Source: Paenibacillus lutimineralis | GTDB taxonomy: Bacteria > Bacillota > Bacilli > Paenibacillales > Paenibacillaceae | NCBI RefSeq assembly: GCF_003991425.1 | Contig: NZ_CP034346.1 | Coordinates: 843,501 to 907,500 of the forward strand | Direction of reading: 5' to 3' | Length of the DNA stretch: 64,000 nt | In this document: one piece after another, positions 32,797 to 41,192 of the stretch | Layout: every line of letters begins with the position of its first letter | How positions within the stretch are numbered: the stretch's first letter is position 1 | Notes under the pieces: model-generated | What the model saw: the letters and a program-made list of their open reading frames with translations, nothing else | What the model was told of the DNA's origin: nothing | Databases searched by the model: none | Made by a program: the position numbers and the translations under genes

Positions 32797-33699
32797 ATGC
32801 AAGTTGAAAATCAATTAGAAAGTAGTGTGAAACCATTGGAACCTAAGCCTAAAATTCCATACGTAGTAGGAAGCAAGAGTCCGACGGCTGTGGCGATCAA
32901 CAGTGCCTCCAAAGCGGGAGAATGGATTAAGAGCCGGCTTGGACTAATTAAGGAGATAAATACGAAATGTTCACCACAGGATCTGGTCACCGATGTTGAT
33001 AAAGGGGCAGAGCTGATGATTCGTAAGCTGATTCTGACGCATTTTCCGGATCATGCGATCCTTGGGGAAGAGAGTGTTGATCCCGGCGCTGAAGCATCCG
33101 CGAATGCATTGACAGAGGCGAAGAAGGAAGCTGAATACTTATGGATCATTGATCCGATCGACGGGACGACGAATTTTGTGCAAGGCTATCCCTTCTTCTG
33201 TGTGTCGATTGCCTTGGCCTATCGTGGTGAAGTCATTATAGGCGTAATTTATGATCCAATCCGCGACGAGATGTTCGTTGCCGAGAAGGGCAAGGGAGCA
33301 TATGTTCATGGCAACCCAACGCGGGTGTCTCGAGACGATAAGCTCGCAGACAGCGTCCTGGCGGTTGGCTTCAACCCGGACCGTGAGGTTGCGCTGCCAG
33401 TTAATATGAAAGGGATCACCGCACTATCGGATAGAACTCGCAGCCTGCGCGCCGCCGGCTCTGCAGCCTTGCATCTTGCCTATGTCGCCGCTGGTCGACT
33501 TAGTGGTTATTATGAGGTTGGTCTGAATGCATGGGATATTGCCGCAGGTGCTCTGCTGGTCAAGGAGTCGGGAGGTATCGTTACCGACACGGTAGGCAAT
33601 CCTTATGATATTGGCGTTCGACGCCTGGTGGCCACCAATGGCAAAATCCATCAGGAGCTGCTCGATGTGCTGAAGACTGCCGAAGCCACTGGGGTCTAG
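32797..33699 (+). CDS. Inositol monophosphatase family protein
   Basis: A 300-residue Mg2+-dependent phosphatase of the IMPase/SuhB family. Metal sites: 'LGEESVD' near residue 90, 'WIIDPIDGTTNFVQGYPFFC' (about 115-134) and 'NAWDIAAGALLVKESGG' (about 247-263). Members hydrolyse inositol-1-phosphate, fructose-1,6-bisphosphate, NADP or 3'-phosphoadenosine 5'-phosphate, so the actual substrate is open. The N-terminus has about 30 extra residues rich in Pro, Lys and Glu before the domain. The ribosome binding site (AGAAGAG) is weak. Confidence 0.9.
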   Translation: MQVENQLESSVKPLEPKPKIPYVVGSKSPTAVAINSASKAGEWIKSRLGLIKEINTKCSPQDLVTDVDKGAELMIRKLILTHFPDHAILGEESVDPGAEASANALTEAKKEAEYLWIIDPIDGTTNFVQGYPFFCVSIALAYRGEVIIGVIYDPIRDEMFVAEKGKGAYVHGNPTRVSRDDKLADSVLAVGFNPDREVALPVNMKGITALSDRTRSLRAAGSAALHLAYVAAGRLSGYYEVGLNAWDIAAGALLVKESGGIVTDTVGNPYDIGVRRLVATNGKIHQELLDVLKTAEATGV

Positions 33700-33750
33700 C
33701 GATACATCCTGTGAAGACCGGATTCTGATTCGAAAAGGAGTTCAAATACC

Positions 33751-34011
33751 ATGAGCGATGAGAAAGATCTGGAACGGGAATTGAATGAACTGTTGACGGA
33801 AGGCGAGCCGATTAGCGAGGAGGAGCGCCGCGCAGAAGAACGGCGCCGCTTGTCCCCACGATATGAGATAAGGATTCAGACACAGCTTGACCCGATCGTG
33901 GAAGAGACGTTCAAATACCGTAAAATCGCCAAGGAAGTTGATGACCGATACGATAATTATTTGAGGAAAACGGGACATATGGATAAAGAGAAAAGCGATA
34001 ATGAGTCATAA
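33751..34011 (+). CDS. Small charged hypothetical protein
   Basis: An 86-residue protein with no recognised family. It is almost entirely charged and helical, with a run of Glu and Arg around residues 20-35 ('SEEERRAEERRRLSPRYE') that could form a coiled coil, then 'RIQTQLDPIVEETFKYRKI'. AAAAGGAG precedes the ATG at good spacing and a strong terminator follows, so a real gene is likely. It sits 51 nt after the inositol monophosphatase gene and is probably co-transcribed. Confidence 0.7.
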   Translation: MSDEKDLERELNELLTEGEPISEEERRAEERRRLSPRYEIRIQTQLDPIVEETFKYRKIAKEVDDRYDNYLRKTGHMDKEKSDNES

Positions 34012-34080
34012 CATCTTCAGATCCCTATCTCTTATCGAAGCCAAGTCTGATTAATGAAAATATATACTTGTAAAGATATA

Positions 34081-34118
34081 ACGGATACCACCATGGACTG
34101 GATGGGGTATCCGTTTTT
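34081..34118 (+). terminator. Terminator after the small charged protein gene
   Basis: The perfect 9-bp stem ACGGATACC / GGTATCCGT is followed by TTTTCT. It lies between convergent genes. Confidence 0.85.
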
Positions 34119-34140
34119 CTATGCCTGAATACATTCTATA

Positions 34141-34917
34141 TTACGTTTCTTCCTTAATCGCAACAATCCGTAGTCGCTTGTAGTCCCCGTACCATTCACC
34201 GCCAACCAGCAGATCTTGTTCAGCGGATTTGGCGATGAGCTGAATCGCCTGTTCCTTATCAGGCTCGCTTAGGGAATACAGAAATGAATCCTCAGCAAAT
34301 AAACGGAGCCAATGCTGCATGCCCATTGCTCCACCCTCCAGCTTGGTAGGCCGGTCGAAATGTACGGCATAGGTTACTCGAAAACCGTGCTCTTCTAATA
34401 AACTGCTGTATTCACCGAGACTTGGAAAATACCAGGGATCGAGCGGCTTGGCATCAATGCCATAATTCGCGTCAAGTACTTTGGTAATGTGCTGGACGAT
34501 GAGGTCGACATTTCCTTTACCGCCGAATTCGGCAATGAATCTGCCTCCGCAATCTAAGGCGCGATAGACGGATTTGACTACATTTCCGGCATCTTTGACC
34601 CAATGCAGCGCGGCATTGGAGAAAACGGCTTGAACAGGCCGTTCCACGGAGAAATGGGCTGCATTCTGAACTTTAAACTTCAGATCTGGATATTTGAGTC
34701 GGGCCTGCTGAATCATCGTCTCCGATAAATCAAAGCCGCTGACAACGGCTCCTGTCTTGGCAATCTCATAAGAGATATCCCCTGTACCACAGCCGAGGTC
34801 AATGATTTCTTCTCCTACCTGTGCGTTCAAGAGCTCGAGCACATCCTTGCCGTATTCGGATACAAACCTAAATTTCGTATCGTAGAGCTTGGCGTTCCAT
34901 ACCTGTCTTGCCTCCAT
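34141..34917 (-). CDS. Class I SAM-dependent methyltransferase
   Basis: A 258-residue methyltransferase. The SAM-binding motif I is 'EEIIDLGCGTGDISYEI' (about 37-53), motif II 'VSGFDLSETMIQQARLKYP' and motif IV 'VFSNAALHWVKD'. This resembles trans-aconitate methyltransferase and other Methyltransf_11/25 members. The 'NAALHWV' step is typical of Tam-like enzymes, but the methyl acceptor cannot be assigned. RBS GGAGGTGG precedes the ATG. It stands alone, convergent with the previous operon. Confidence 0.85.
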   Translation of the reverse strand: MEARQVWNAKLYDTKFRFVSEYGKDVLELLNAQVGEEIIDLGCGTGDISYEIAKTGAVVSGFDLSETMIQQARLKYPDLKFKVQNAAHFSVERPVQAVFSNAALHWVKDAGNVVKSVYRALDCGGRFIAEFGGKGNVDLIVQHITKVLDANYGIDAKPLDPWYFPSLGEYSSLLEEHGFRVTYAVHFDRPTKLEGGAMGMQHWLRLFAEDSFLYSLSEPDKEQAIQLIAKSAEQDLLVGGEWYGDYKRLRIVAIKEET

Positions 34918-34996
34918 AACCGGACCACCTCCATATGAATTGTCTTTATTGTGACATACAAATTCGCATTGGTTAAATATATAAATTCAATCTCAC

Positions 34997-35015
34997 TAAT
35001 AGGTTAATCCTATTA
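34997..35015. promoter_or_regulatory. Dyad TAATAGG-N5-CCTATTA upstream of the GH65 operon
   Basis: A perfect 7-bp inverted repeat with a TTAAT centre stands 141 nt upstream of the first GH65 gene. Its form suits an operator for a dimeric regulator of the locus. No regulator is assigned. Confidence 0.45.
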
Positions 35016-35155
35016 ATAGAGGGAATCCAGTTCAAGTTCAGTAAGATCACGCATAAGCTCATTAGTCCTGGACATTCGCGCAGAGCGATTTTTTGGCTAA
35101 TCTGGAGGAAGGGCATGCCAGAACAGAATGAATATTCAATAGGGAGAGATCAAAT

Positions 35156-37453
35156 ATGCCGAAGATAGCGGATAAATATTTAGTCGTTGATCCATGGAAG
35201 GTCGTTGAGGAAGGGTTCGATCCGCAGCGCAGCCGGGTGTCGGAATCTATTTTCTCGTTGGGCAATGAATATATGGGGGTTCGCGGCTATGCCGAGGAAG
35301 GTTATAGTGGTGACACGTTAATAGGCAGTTATTTCAATGGATTGTTCGAAGAGAGTGAGGTTGGGGCGCACTATAAGGGAATCATTCGCTCATTGCGCTT
35401 TATGGTCAACGGGGTTGACTGGCTCTATACACGCATTACGATCGACGATGAGACCTTTGATATGGGAACGAGCAAGTTCTCGAATTTTCGCAGGGAGCTG
35501 GACTTCAAGCGTGGCGTATATACGCGTCAGCTTATCTGGCATTTGCAGAATGGAAAGAGCGTGCAGTTATTCTTTGAAAGGCTGGTAAGTATGGAGGTAT
35601 CGATCCTGGGGTGTCAGAGGCTCGTGTTGAAGCCGCTTAACTTCACCGGTACAGCCCAGGTGATCATGGGTCTTGACTTTGCAACGATCCATGAAGATCA
35701 GAATACAAGATACTGGGAAACTGTAAAGCAGGACCGTCAACGCGGAATTAGCGGAATGCTGGGTCAGACAGCGAATACGGGAAATCGGCTGTTCTCAAGC
35801 TATCGGCTTGCTCTGCCTGAGGGAGCTAAAAGCACAGCATTAAGTGAAGAAAATTTCATAGGCGATGAGATCATCCTGAAGCTGAATAAGGAAGAAGAGA
35901 CTGTGGTAGATAAGCTGGTTATCAATTGTGCAGATAAGGATCGGGAGCAGAGCGATGTTGAAGTCTGGTCCAAGGGCATGAAGCTGGCTAAGCAGTACGC
36001 CCAGGTGGACTACCAGACAGCTGCGGAGCAGCAGGAGCAGTATTGGGCGAAGGTATGGAAGCATTCCGACATCGTGATCGAGGGGGACCCTGAGAATCAG
36101 CAAGGGATTCGTTTCTGTATTTTCCAATTGTATCAGACCTATCATGGCGACAATCCGGGCTTCAACATTGGGGCGAAAGGGCTCACCGGGGAAGCTTATC
36201 GCGGCCTGGCCTTCTGGGATACGGAGTCCTACTGTCTGCCGTTCTATATCTTTAATAACCCGAAGGCGGCGCGCAGCTTGCTGGAGTTCCGGTACAAGAC
36301 ATTGCCGCAGGCGTTAGAGAGGGCGAAGGAGCTTGACTGTGCAGGGGCGTTCTATCCGATTGCGACGATCGATGGGACGGAGAGCTGTGACCTATGGCAG
36401 CATTCCAATTTACAACTGCATGTAGGTACGGCAGTGGCTTATGGGATTCGTCATTATGTGAATATTACAGGCGACAGGGCATTTTTATATGAAAAAGGTT
36501 TGGAGATGCTGATTCAGATCAGCCGTTTCTATGCGACCCGTGGGCAGTGGGGACAGAAGAGCGGCAAATACGGTTATTTCGGGGTGATGGGGCCGGATGA
36601 GTTCCAGCTTATGGTGAACAACAACTGTTACATCAACTTGATGGCGAAGAAGCTGTTCGAGTATACACTACAGACGATTGCTGAGATGGAGCAGGCTGAT
36701 CTGGCCGTCTTTGCAGCGCTGACGGATCGCCTGGGGTTGACGATGCAGGAGCAGATAGATTGGAAGAACAAGGCTGACAATATGAAGATACCTTATGATG
36801 ACGAGACGGGAATCTACGAGGAGCATGACGGTTTCTTCGATATGCCGCATCTGGATATTCATTCGATCCCGGTGACCGAGTTTCCACTCTATTCGCACTG
36901 GTCCTATGATCGTCTCTATCGCTATGACATGATTAAGCAGCCAGATGTGCTTATGTTCATGTTCCTGTACAGTGGGGAGTTCTCAGTCGAGGCGAAACGG
37001 GCTAATTACGATTATTACGAGACGAGATGTATCCATGAGTCGTCGCTGTCTCCATCGATTCATTCAATTCTGGCTGCGGAGATTGGCAGACCTGCGGAAG
37101 CTTACAAGTTCTTCGAATTCGCAACTCGGCTAGATCTCGACAATTATAACCGTAATACGAGAGAGGGACTGCATACGACCTCGATTGCCGCAGCGTGGAT
37201 GAATATTGTTTATGGCTTCGGGGGAATGCGCTCGGATGGAGATAAGCTGATCTTCAACCCGACGATTCCGGAGCGCTGGAGCCAATATTCCTTCCCGATC
37301 ACTTATCAGGGAACCGAGCTCGCGGTCGATGTGAACCAGCAGCGGGTGAAGATTAGTGTACGCAGCGGCGATCCCGCTTCGATCCATATCTATGGCCAGG
37401 ACTATATCGTTGGCCCGGCAGGGATTGTGCTGGATTTGAAGAAGGAGGGATGA
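35156..37453 (+). CDS. GH65 family alpha-glucoside phosphorylase (first copy)
   Basis: A 765-residue glycoside hydrolase family 65 enzyme, the size of maltose, kojibiose, nigerose or glucosylglycerol phosphorylases. The general acid is E482 in 'GVMGPDEFQLMVNNN'. The phosphate-binding loop 'IHESSLSPSIHS' marks a phosphorylase rather than a hydrolase. Such enzymes split an alpha-glucoside with phosphate to give beta-glucose 1-phosphate, with inversion. The substrate loop 'GTESCDLWQHSNLQLHVGTA' differs from the second copy, so the two probably use different linkages. The RBS is AGGGAG. The second GH65 gene starts 3 nt after its stop, and pgmB follows, forming an operon. Confidence 0.92.
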   Translation: MPKIADKYLVVDPWKVVEEGFDPQRSRVSESIFSLGNEYMGVRGYAEEGYSGDTLIGSYFNGLFEESEVGAHYKGIIRSLRFMVNGVDWLYTRITIDDETFDMGTSKFSNFRRELDFKRGVYTRQLIWHLQNGKSVQLFFERLVSMEVSILGCQRLVLKPLNFTGTAQVIMGLDFATIHEDQNTRYWETVKQDRQRGISGMLGQTANTGNRLFSSYRLALPEGAKSTALSEENFIGDEIILKLNKEEETVVDKLVINCADKDREQSDVEVWSKGMKLAKQYAQVDYQTAAEQQEQYWAKVWKHSDIVIEGDPENQQGIRFCIFQLYQTYHGDNPGFNIGAKGLTGEAYRGLAFWDTESYCLPFYIFNNPKAARSLLEFRYKTLPQALERAKELDCAGAFYPIATIDGTESCDLWQHSNLQLHVGTAVAYGIRHYVNITGDRAFLYEKGLEMLIQISRFYATRGQWGQKSGKYGYFGVMGPDEFQLMVNNNCYINLMAKKLFEYTLQTIAEMEQADLAVFAALTDRLGLTMQEQIDWKNKADNMKIPYDDETGIYEEHDGFFDMPHLDIHSIPVTEFPLYSHWSYDRLYRYDMIKQPDVLMFMFLYSGEFSVEAKRANYDYYETRCIHESSLSPSIHSILAAEIGRPAEAYKFFEFATRLDLDNYNRNTREGLHTTSIAAAWMNIVYGFGGMRSDGDKLIFNPTIPERWSQYSFPITYQGTELAVDVNQQRVKISVRSGDPASIHIYGQDYIVGPAGIVLDLKKEG

Positions 37454-37456
37454 ACG

Positions 37457-39787
37457 ATGAGCTGGATCATTCGAGAGAGCGGCTTCGATCAGGAACGAAT
37501 CGCCATCTACGGCAATAAATTTATGAGCGGTAACGGCTATATGGGTTATCGCGGTACGCTGGATGAGTTCATGCGTTCTGAGCTAACGGCAACCATTCTG
37601 GCCGGATTATACGATAAAGTAGGCGATAAATGGCGTGAGCCCATCAACGCACCGAACGGATTATCTACCACAGTGATATGCGACGGTGTTACATTAAGCG
37701 TGCTCGAGCGTGAGCCGCTTGAGCACGAGCAGGAGCTGGATATACGCCACGGCGTGCATCGTCGCAGGACGGTATATCCGGCTAAGGGCGGCGGAACCGT
37801 TACTATTGAGTCGGAGCGCTTCTGCAGCTTGCAGCGTCTGCACCTGCTCGTCAATCGAGTAACGATAACTAGTAGCCAGGATTGCGAGCTAATCATAACT
37901 ACAGGAATCGACGGGCGAATATGGGATATCAACGGTCCACATCTGGAGCGGATGGAGGGAACAATCCAGGCAGGAGCACAGGGAGAGACAATGACTTGTA
38001 CCAGTTGGACACATGAACTGAACATTCCGGTCACGGTTAGCCATTCCCTTGCGTGCGGATTCGGGAAGCAGCGCTCCGTAGACTCCGACGACTTCCTTGG
38101 TAAAGAAATCCGCTTGCAGGCAGAAGCGGGCAAGAGCTATACCTTCCACAAGTATGTGTCCGTATTTACCGGTTTGGATGAAGCTGCGGATACAATTACG
38201 GCGGCATTCAAGGATAGCCAGGAGGCCACGGAGATTGGATATGAGGCACTGTATGCCGAGCATACGGACTGCTGGGAGCGAAAATGGAAGGAGTCTGATG
38301 TTCGCATCGAAGGGGATGACGAGGCTCAACTCGCCCTTCGCTACAGCCTTTACCAGCTGCATATCATTGCCCCGGGACATTCGGAGAAGTTGTCGATCCC
38401 AGCGCGGGGCTTATCAGGACAGGTATATAAAGGCGCAATCTTCTGGGATACGGAGATGTTCATGCTCCCGTTCTTCTTGTATACTCAGCCAGGCGTCGCC
38501 CGCAATCTGATGATGTACCGAGTTCATACGCTGGACGGCGCGCGCAGGAAGGCGGCGGAGTACGGCTATGAAGGAGCGTTCTACGCCTGGGAGAGCCAGG
38601 AGAACGGGAATGATGCTTGCACCCTGTTCAATGTCAATGATGTATTCACTGGGCGTCCGATGCGGACTTATTTCCGCGATAAGCAAGTGCACATCAGCGC
38701 GGATGTAGCTTATGGCATCTGGCAGTATTTCATCTTCACCGGAGATGACAGCATTTTGCTGGACGGCGGAGCTGAGACAGTGCTGGAATGCGCCCGCTTC
38801 TTCTACTCCTACGCTTACTATAATTCTTTTAAATCCCGCTATGAGATTCTGGATGTGACCGGGCCGGATGAGTATCATGAGCGGGTGAACAATAACGCCT
38901 TCACGAATGCGATGGTTAAGCGTTGTCTGCATGTCTCCCTGGAGGTTCTCGATTATTTACAGAGTAAATATCCAGACGTGGCTGAGTCCCTTATGGTGGA
39001 TAGCCGAATCAAGCCAGAGCAGCTTCGCGATATGCACGAGCGCCTGTATATCCCGCAGCCTGCCGAGGGAACTGGAGTGATCGAGCAGTTCGACCGCTAC
39101 TTCACGCTTGAGGACGTAACGCTGGAGCAGCTGAAATCGCGAGTCCTGAACAAGCATGAATATCTTGGCGGCGGTAACGGACTGGCGACAACGACACAAA
39201 TTTTGAAGCAAGCCGACGTTGTCCTGATGCTCCATCTGTTCAAGGATGAGTTCAGCAGGGCGATCAAGCAACGCAACTGGGAGTATTATGAGCCTCGCAC
39301 AGAGCATGGATCGAGCTTAAGCTCCTGTATTTATGCGTTAGTAGCCGCAGATATCGGTTTATCGGATTGGGCATACCCTTATTTCAAACGCACGGCTACG
39401 ATTGATCTAACCGGGGACTCGAAGCAGTATGTCGGCGATTTGTATATCGGGGGAACTCATCCCGCGGCGAACGGGGGAGCATGGATGGCCGCGATACTCG
39501 GTTTTTCGGGGCTGAGGTTTGACGGAGAATCCGTGTCCATTGCCCCATCCTTGCCTGAAGCATGGAGCTCGGTCAGCTTCCCATTGCGGCTGAGAGGGGC
39601 AAGCTTTACCGTTACGATCGAAGCGGATCAGGTCCAGGTAGAGGCTGCGGAAGAGAATAAGGTTTCGATCGAGTTCCGAATTAAGCGACGGGTTGGCGAG
39701 GGGACAGAGATAACAGATTCAGAAGTTGCAGCTAGTTTAGAGAACGTAATGGCAGCCCCGGGCCAGATTCTATCTATTGCCTTGTAG
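37457..39787 (+). CDS. GH65 family alpha-glucoside phosphorylase (second copy)
   Basis: A 776-residue GH65 enzyme, clearly diverged from the first copy. The general acid is E472 ('DVTGPDEYHERVNNN'). The phosphate loop is 'EHGSSLSSCIYAL' and 'AIFWDTEMFMLPFFLY' lines the active site. The segments 'YRVHTLDGARRKAAEYGYE' and 'GIDGRIWDINGPHL' are closer to nigerose/kojibiose-type phosphorylases than to maltose phosphorylase, but specificity remains open. The ATG lies 4 nt after the previous stop, with the AAGGAGG site inside the upstream gene's end, so translation is probably coupled. The product would be beta-glucose 1-phosphate for PgmB. Confidence 0.92.
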   Translation: MSWIIRESGFDQERIAIYGNKFMSGNGYMGYRGTLDEFMRSELTATILAGLYDKVGDKWREPINAPNGLSTTVICDGVTLSVLEREPLEHEQELDIRHGVHRRRTVYPAKGGGTVTIESERFCSLQRLHLLVNRVTITSSQDCELIITTGIDGRIWDINGPHLERMEGTIQAGAQGETMTCTSWTHELNIPVTVSHSLACGFGKQRSVDSDDFLGKEIRLQAEAGKSYTFHKYVSVFTGLDEAADTITAAFKDSQEATEIGYEALYAEHTDCWERKWKESDVRIEGDDEAQLALRYSLYQLHIIAPGHSEKLSIPARGLSGQVYKGAIFWDTEMFMLPFFLYTQPGVARNLMMYRVHTLDGARRKAAEYGYEGAFYAWESQENGNDACTLFNVNDVFTGRPMRTYFRDKQVHISADVAYGIWQYFIFTGDDSILLDGGAETVLECARFFYSYAYYNSFKSRYEILDVTGPDEYHERVNNNAFTNAMVKRCLHVSLEVLDYLQSKYPDVAESLMVDSRIKPEQLRDMHERLYIPQPAEGTGVIEQFDRYFTLEDVTLEQLKSRVLNKHEYLGGGNGLATTTQILKQADVVLMLHLFKDEFSRAIKQRNWEYYEPRTEHGSSLSSCIYALVAADIGLSDWAYPYFKRTATIDLTGDSKQYVGDLYIGGTHPAANGGAWMAAILGFSGLRFDGESVSIAPSLPEAWSSVSFPLRLRGASFTVTIEADQVQVEAAEENKVSIEFRIKRRVGEGTEITDSEVAASLENVMAAPGQILSIAL

Positions 39788-39863
39788 TAGAGGGCTAGAA
39801 AAAATGCCACGAATCAGCAGGGAAAACAGTTAGTGAGTACTTGATAGAGAGGGAGAGGAAGAT

Positions 39864-40499
39864 ATGCTGGATACGATGCGAGGCGCGATCTTTGATCTGG
39901 ATGGAGTGATTGTGGATACTGCAAAATATCATTATTTGGCCTGGCGTACGCTCGCTGAACGGCTCGGATTTGAGTTTACGGAAGCGGATAACGAACGTCT
40001 CAAAGGGGTAAGCCGGGTGGAATCCCTGAAGATTCTGCTCGAGATTGGCGGTGTAGAGGCTGGCGAAGCGGAGCGCCTCAAGATGGCTGAGGAGAAAAAT
40101 AAGGAGTACATCGAGTATATTTCACGACTTGAGCCATTTGAGATTTTACCGGGCGCCAAGGAGTACCTGCAGCAACTGCGCCAGCAGGGCGTGAAGATTG
40201 CGCTCGGCTCGGCCAGCAAGAATGCAGCGTTCATTCTTGATCGGCTGGGTATCGCGGAGCTGTTCGACGCGGTGATTGACGGTACGAAGGTGTCCAAGGC
40301 GAAGCCGGACCCGGAGGTGTTCCTGACAGCTAGTAGGGCGCTTGATCTGGTTCCGGCCGACTGCGTCGTGTTCGAGGACGCGGCAGTAGGCGTGGAGGCC
40401 GGCAAGGCTGCAGGCTGCAGTGTAGTCGGCATCGGCAGCCCAGAGGTGCTGTTCGCGGCTGACAAAGTGATCACGGGGCTGGATGAACTGGTCGGGTAA
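39864..40499 (+). CDS. pgmB: Beta-phosphoglucomutase
   Basis: A 211-residue haloacid-dehalogenase-superfamily mutase converting beta-glucose 1-phosphate to glucose 6-phosphate. The nucleophile D11 and acid/base D13 are in 'GAIFDLDGVIVDTAKYH'. 'GVSRVESLKIL' is the cap specificity segment, and 'ALGSASKNAAFIL', 'KAKPDPEVFL' and 'VFEDAAVGVEAGKAAG' complete the core. Length is normal. RBS GAGAGGGAGAGG. It stands 76 nt after the second GH65 gene. It supplies the step that brings the inverting phosphorylases' product into glycolysis, which confirms their activity type. Confidence 0.95.
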   Translation: MLDTMRGAIFDLDGVIVDTAKYHYLAWRTLAERLGFEFTEADNERLKGVSRVESLKILLEIGGVEAGEAERLKMAEEKNKEYIEYISRLEPFEILPGAKEYLQQLRQQGVKIALGSASKNAAFILDRLGIAELFDAVIDGTKVSKAKPDPEVFLTASRALDLVPADCVVFEDAAVGVEAGKAAGCSVVGIGSPEVLFAADKVITGLDELVG

Positions 40500-40670
40500 T
40501 GACAGGTAGATGCTGTGTAAACTGCAGATCATGTACGGCGGTCAATGGTATAGTTAATGTAGAGTTGATTCATAGATTTGGCGAGTATGAGCATGAGCAT
40601 AGAGCATGGATGGAAGCTATGAGCTGAAAGATCAAATGGGGTTGACCACCGTTATATAAAGCCAGTAAGG

Positions 40671-40719
40671 AGTTATCCGATAGTAGTGTTTTTACTACTT
40701 GAGGATAGCTTTTTTTTTT
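40671..40719 (+). terminator. Terminator after pgmB
   Basis: AGTTATCC pairs with GGATAGCT (one G-U), inside which AGTAGT pairs with ACTACT. A run of nine T follows. This closes the phosphorylase operon. Confidence 0.88.
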
Positions 40720-40742
40720 GCAATCTGGATGCGCTCGAACTC

Positions 40743-40924
40743 TAACGAAACTGGATATCGTTATTTAGGTCCAAAAGTGCTGTTTTAAAGTGTAACGAAA
40801 CTAGGTATCGCTATTTTAGGGATTGACTGTAAAAAGCCTGAATTAATCTTAAATAACGATCTGTAGTTTCGTTAGAATTAATTTAGCAATGTTTTTGAAA
40901 AAATAACGATCCGTAGTTTCGTTA
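40743..40924. repeat. Repeat family A array 1: two direct plus two inverted 24-nt units
   Basis: Units at 40743-40766 (+), 40793-40816 (+), 40851-40874 (-) and 40901-40924 (-). Consensus: TAACGAAAC, four variable bases, then KATCGYTATTT. Start-to-start distance is exactly 50 nt within each same-strand pair. The 26-nt gaps share an A-run but little else. The arms TAACGA and TCGTTA make each unit a near-palindrome. The array as a whole can fold unit 1 on unit 4 and unit 2 on unit 3. Confidence 0.85.
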
Positions 40925-41002
40925 CAGAAATACGGATAGGTGGTTGCCAGCCCAGGGGTAGCTCCTGAAATTTTCACAGTCGCCGATCGTAGGAATAACT
41001 AT

Positions 41003-41040
41003 GATGTGCGTAGAAATACACACCATCGATATTTTTTATT
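41003..41040 (+). terminator. Second hairpin with U-tract upstream of yesM
   Basis: GATGTGCGTA pairs with TACACACCATC (one mismatch, one bulge) around a GAAA tetraloop and is followed by GATATTTTTTATT. It would stop any transcript crossing the repeat array, or end a small RNA from it. Confidence 0.6.
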
Positions 41041-41057
41041 CTTGTTACACTTATAGT

Positions 41058-41155
41058 GCGTGTTAAAAAAGTCCAGTTTTTAGCACCGAAACTCATGCTT
41101 CTGATTGTGCGTTTTTCAAAACGTGTTAGTTGGATGAAGGGGTGTGAGAGGGTTT
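41058..41155 (+). repeat. Repeat family B, copy upstream of yesM
   Basis: GTTAAAAAAGTCCAG, TTTTTAGCACCGA, a GCGTTTTTCAAAACG hairpin and GTTGGATGAAG follow in the same order as at 43010-43090. It ends in TTTTTGGAC, the reverse complement of the start GTCCAGTTTTT-type edge, which suggests terminal inverted repeats. It is shorter than the copy between yesM and yesN. Confidence 0.65.
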
Positions 41156-41192
41156 TTGGACTACCGCTTCAAGTGCCAGGGGGGAAAGGCAA

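Larger units (their letters stand above)
40500..41192. other. 693-nt intergenic region made of terminator, repeat array and repeat element
   Basis: No gene is visible. In order it contains the pgmB terminator (40671-40719), the 24-nt repeat array (40743-40924), a second hairpin with U-tract (41003-41040) and a copy of repeat family B (41058-41155). It ends just before the TTG start of yesM. The yesM promoter, if local, must lie within or beside these repeats. Confidence 0.7.

Noticed and set aside
40743..40924. CRISPR-like appearance of the 24-nt repeats with 26-nt gaps
   Set aside because: Each array has only two units per orientation with the second pair inverted. Spacers are partly alike, the units vary, and no cas genes are present.
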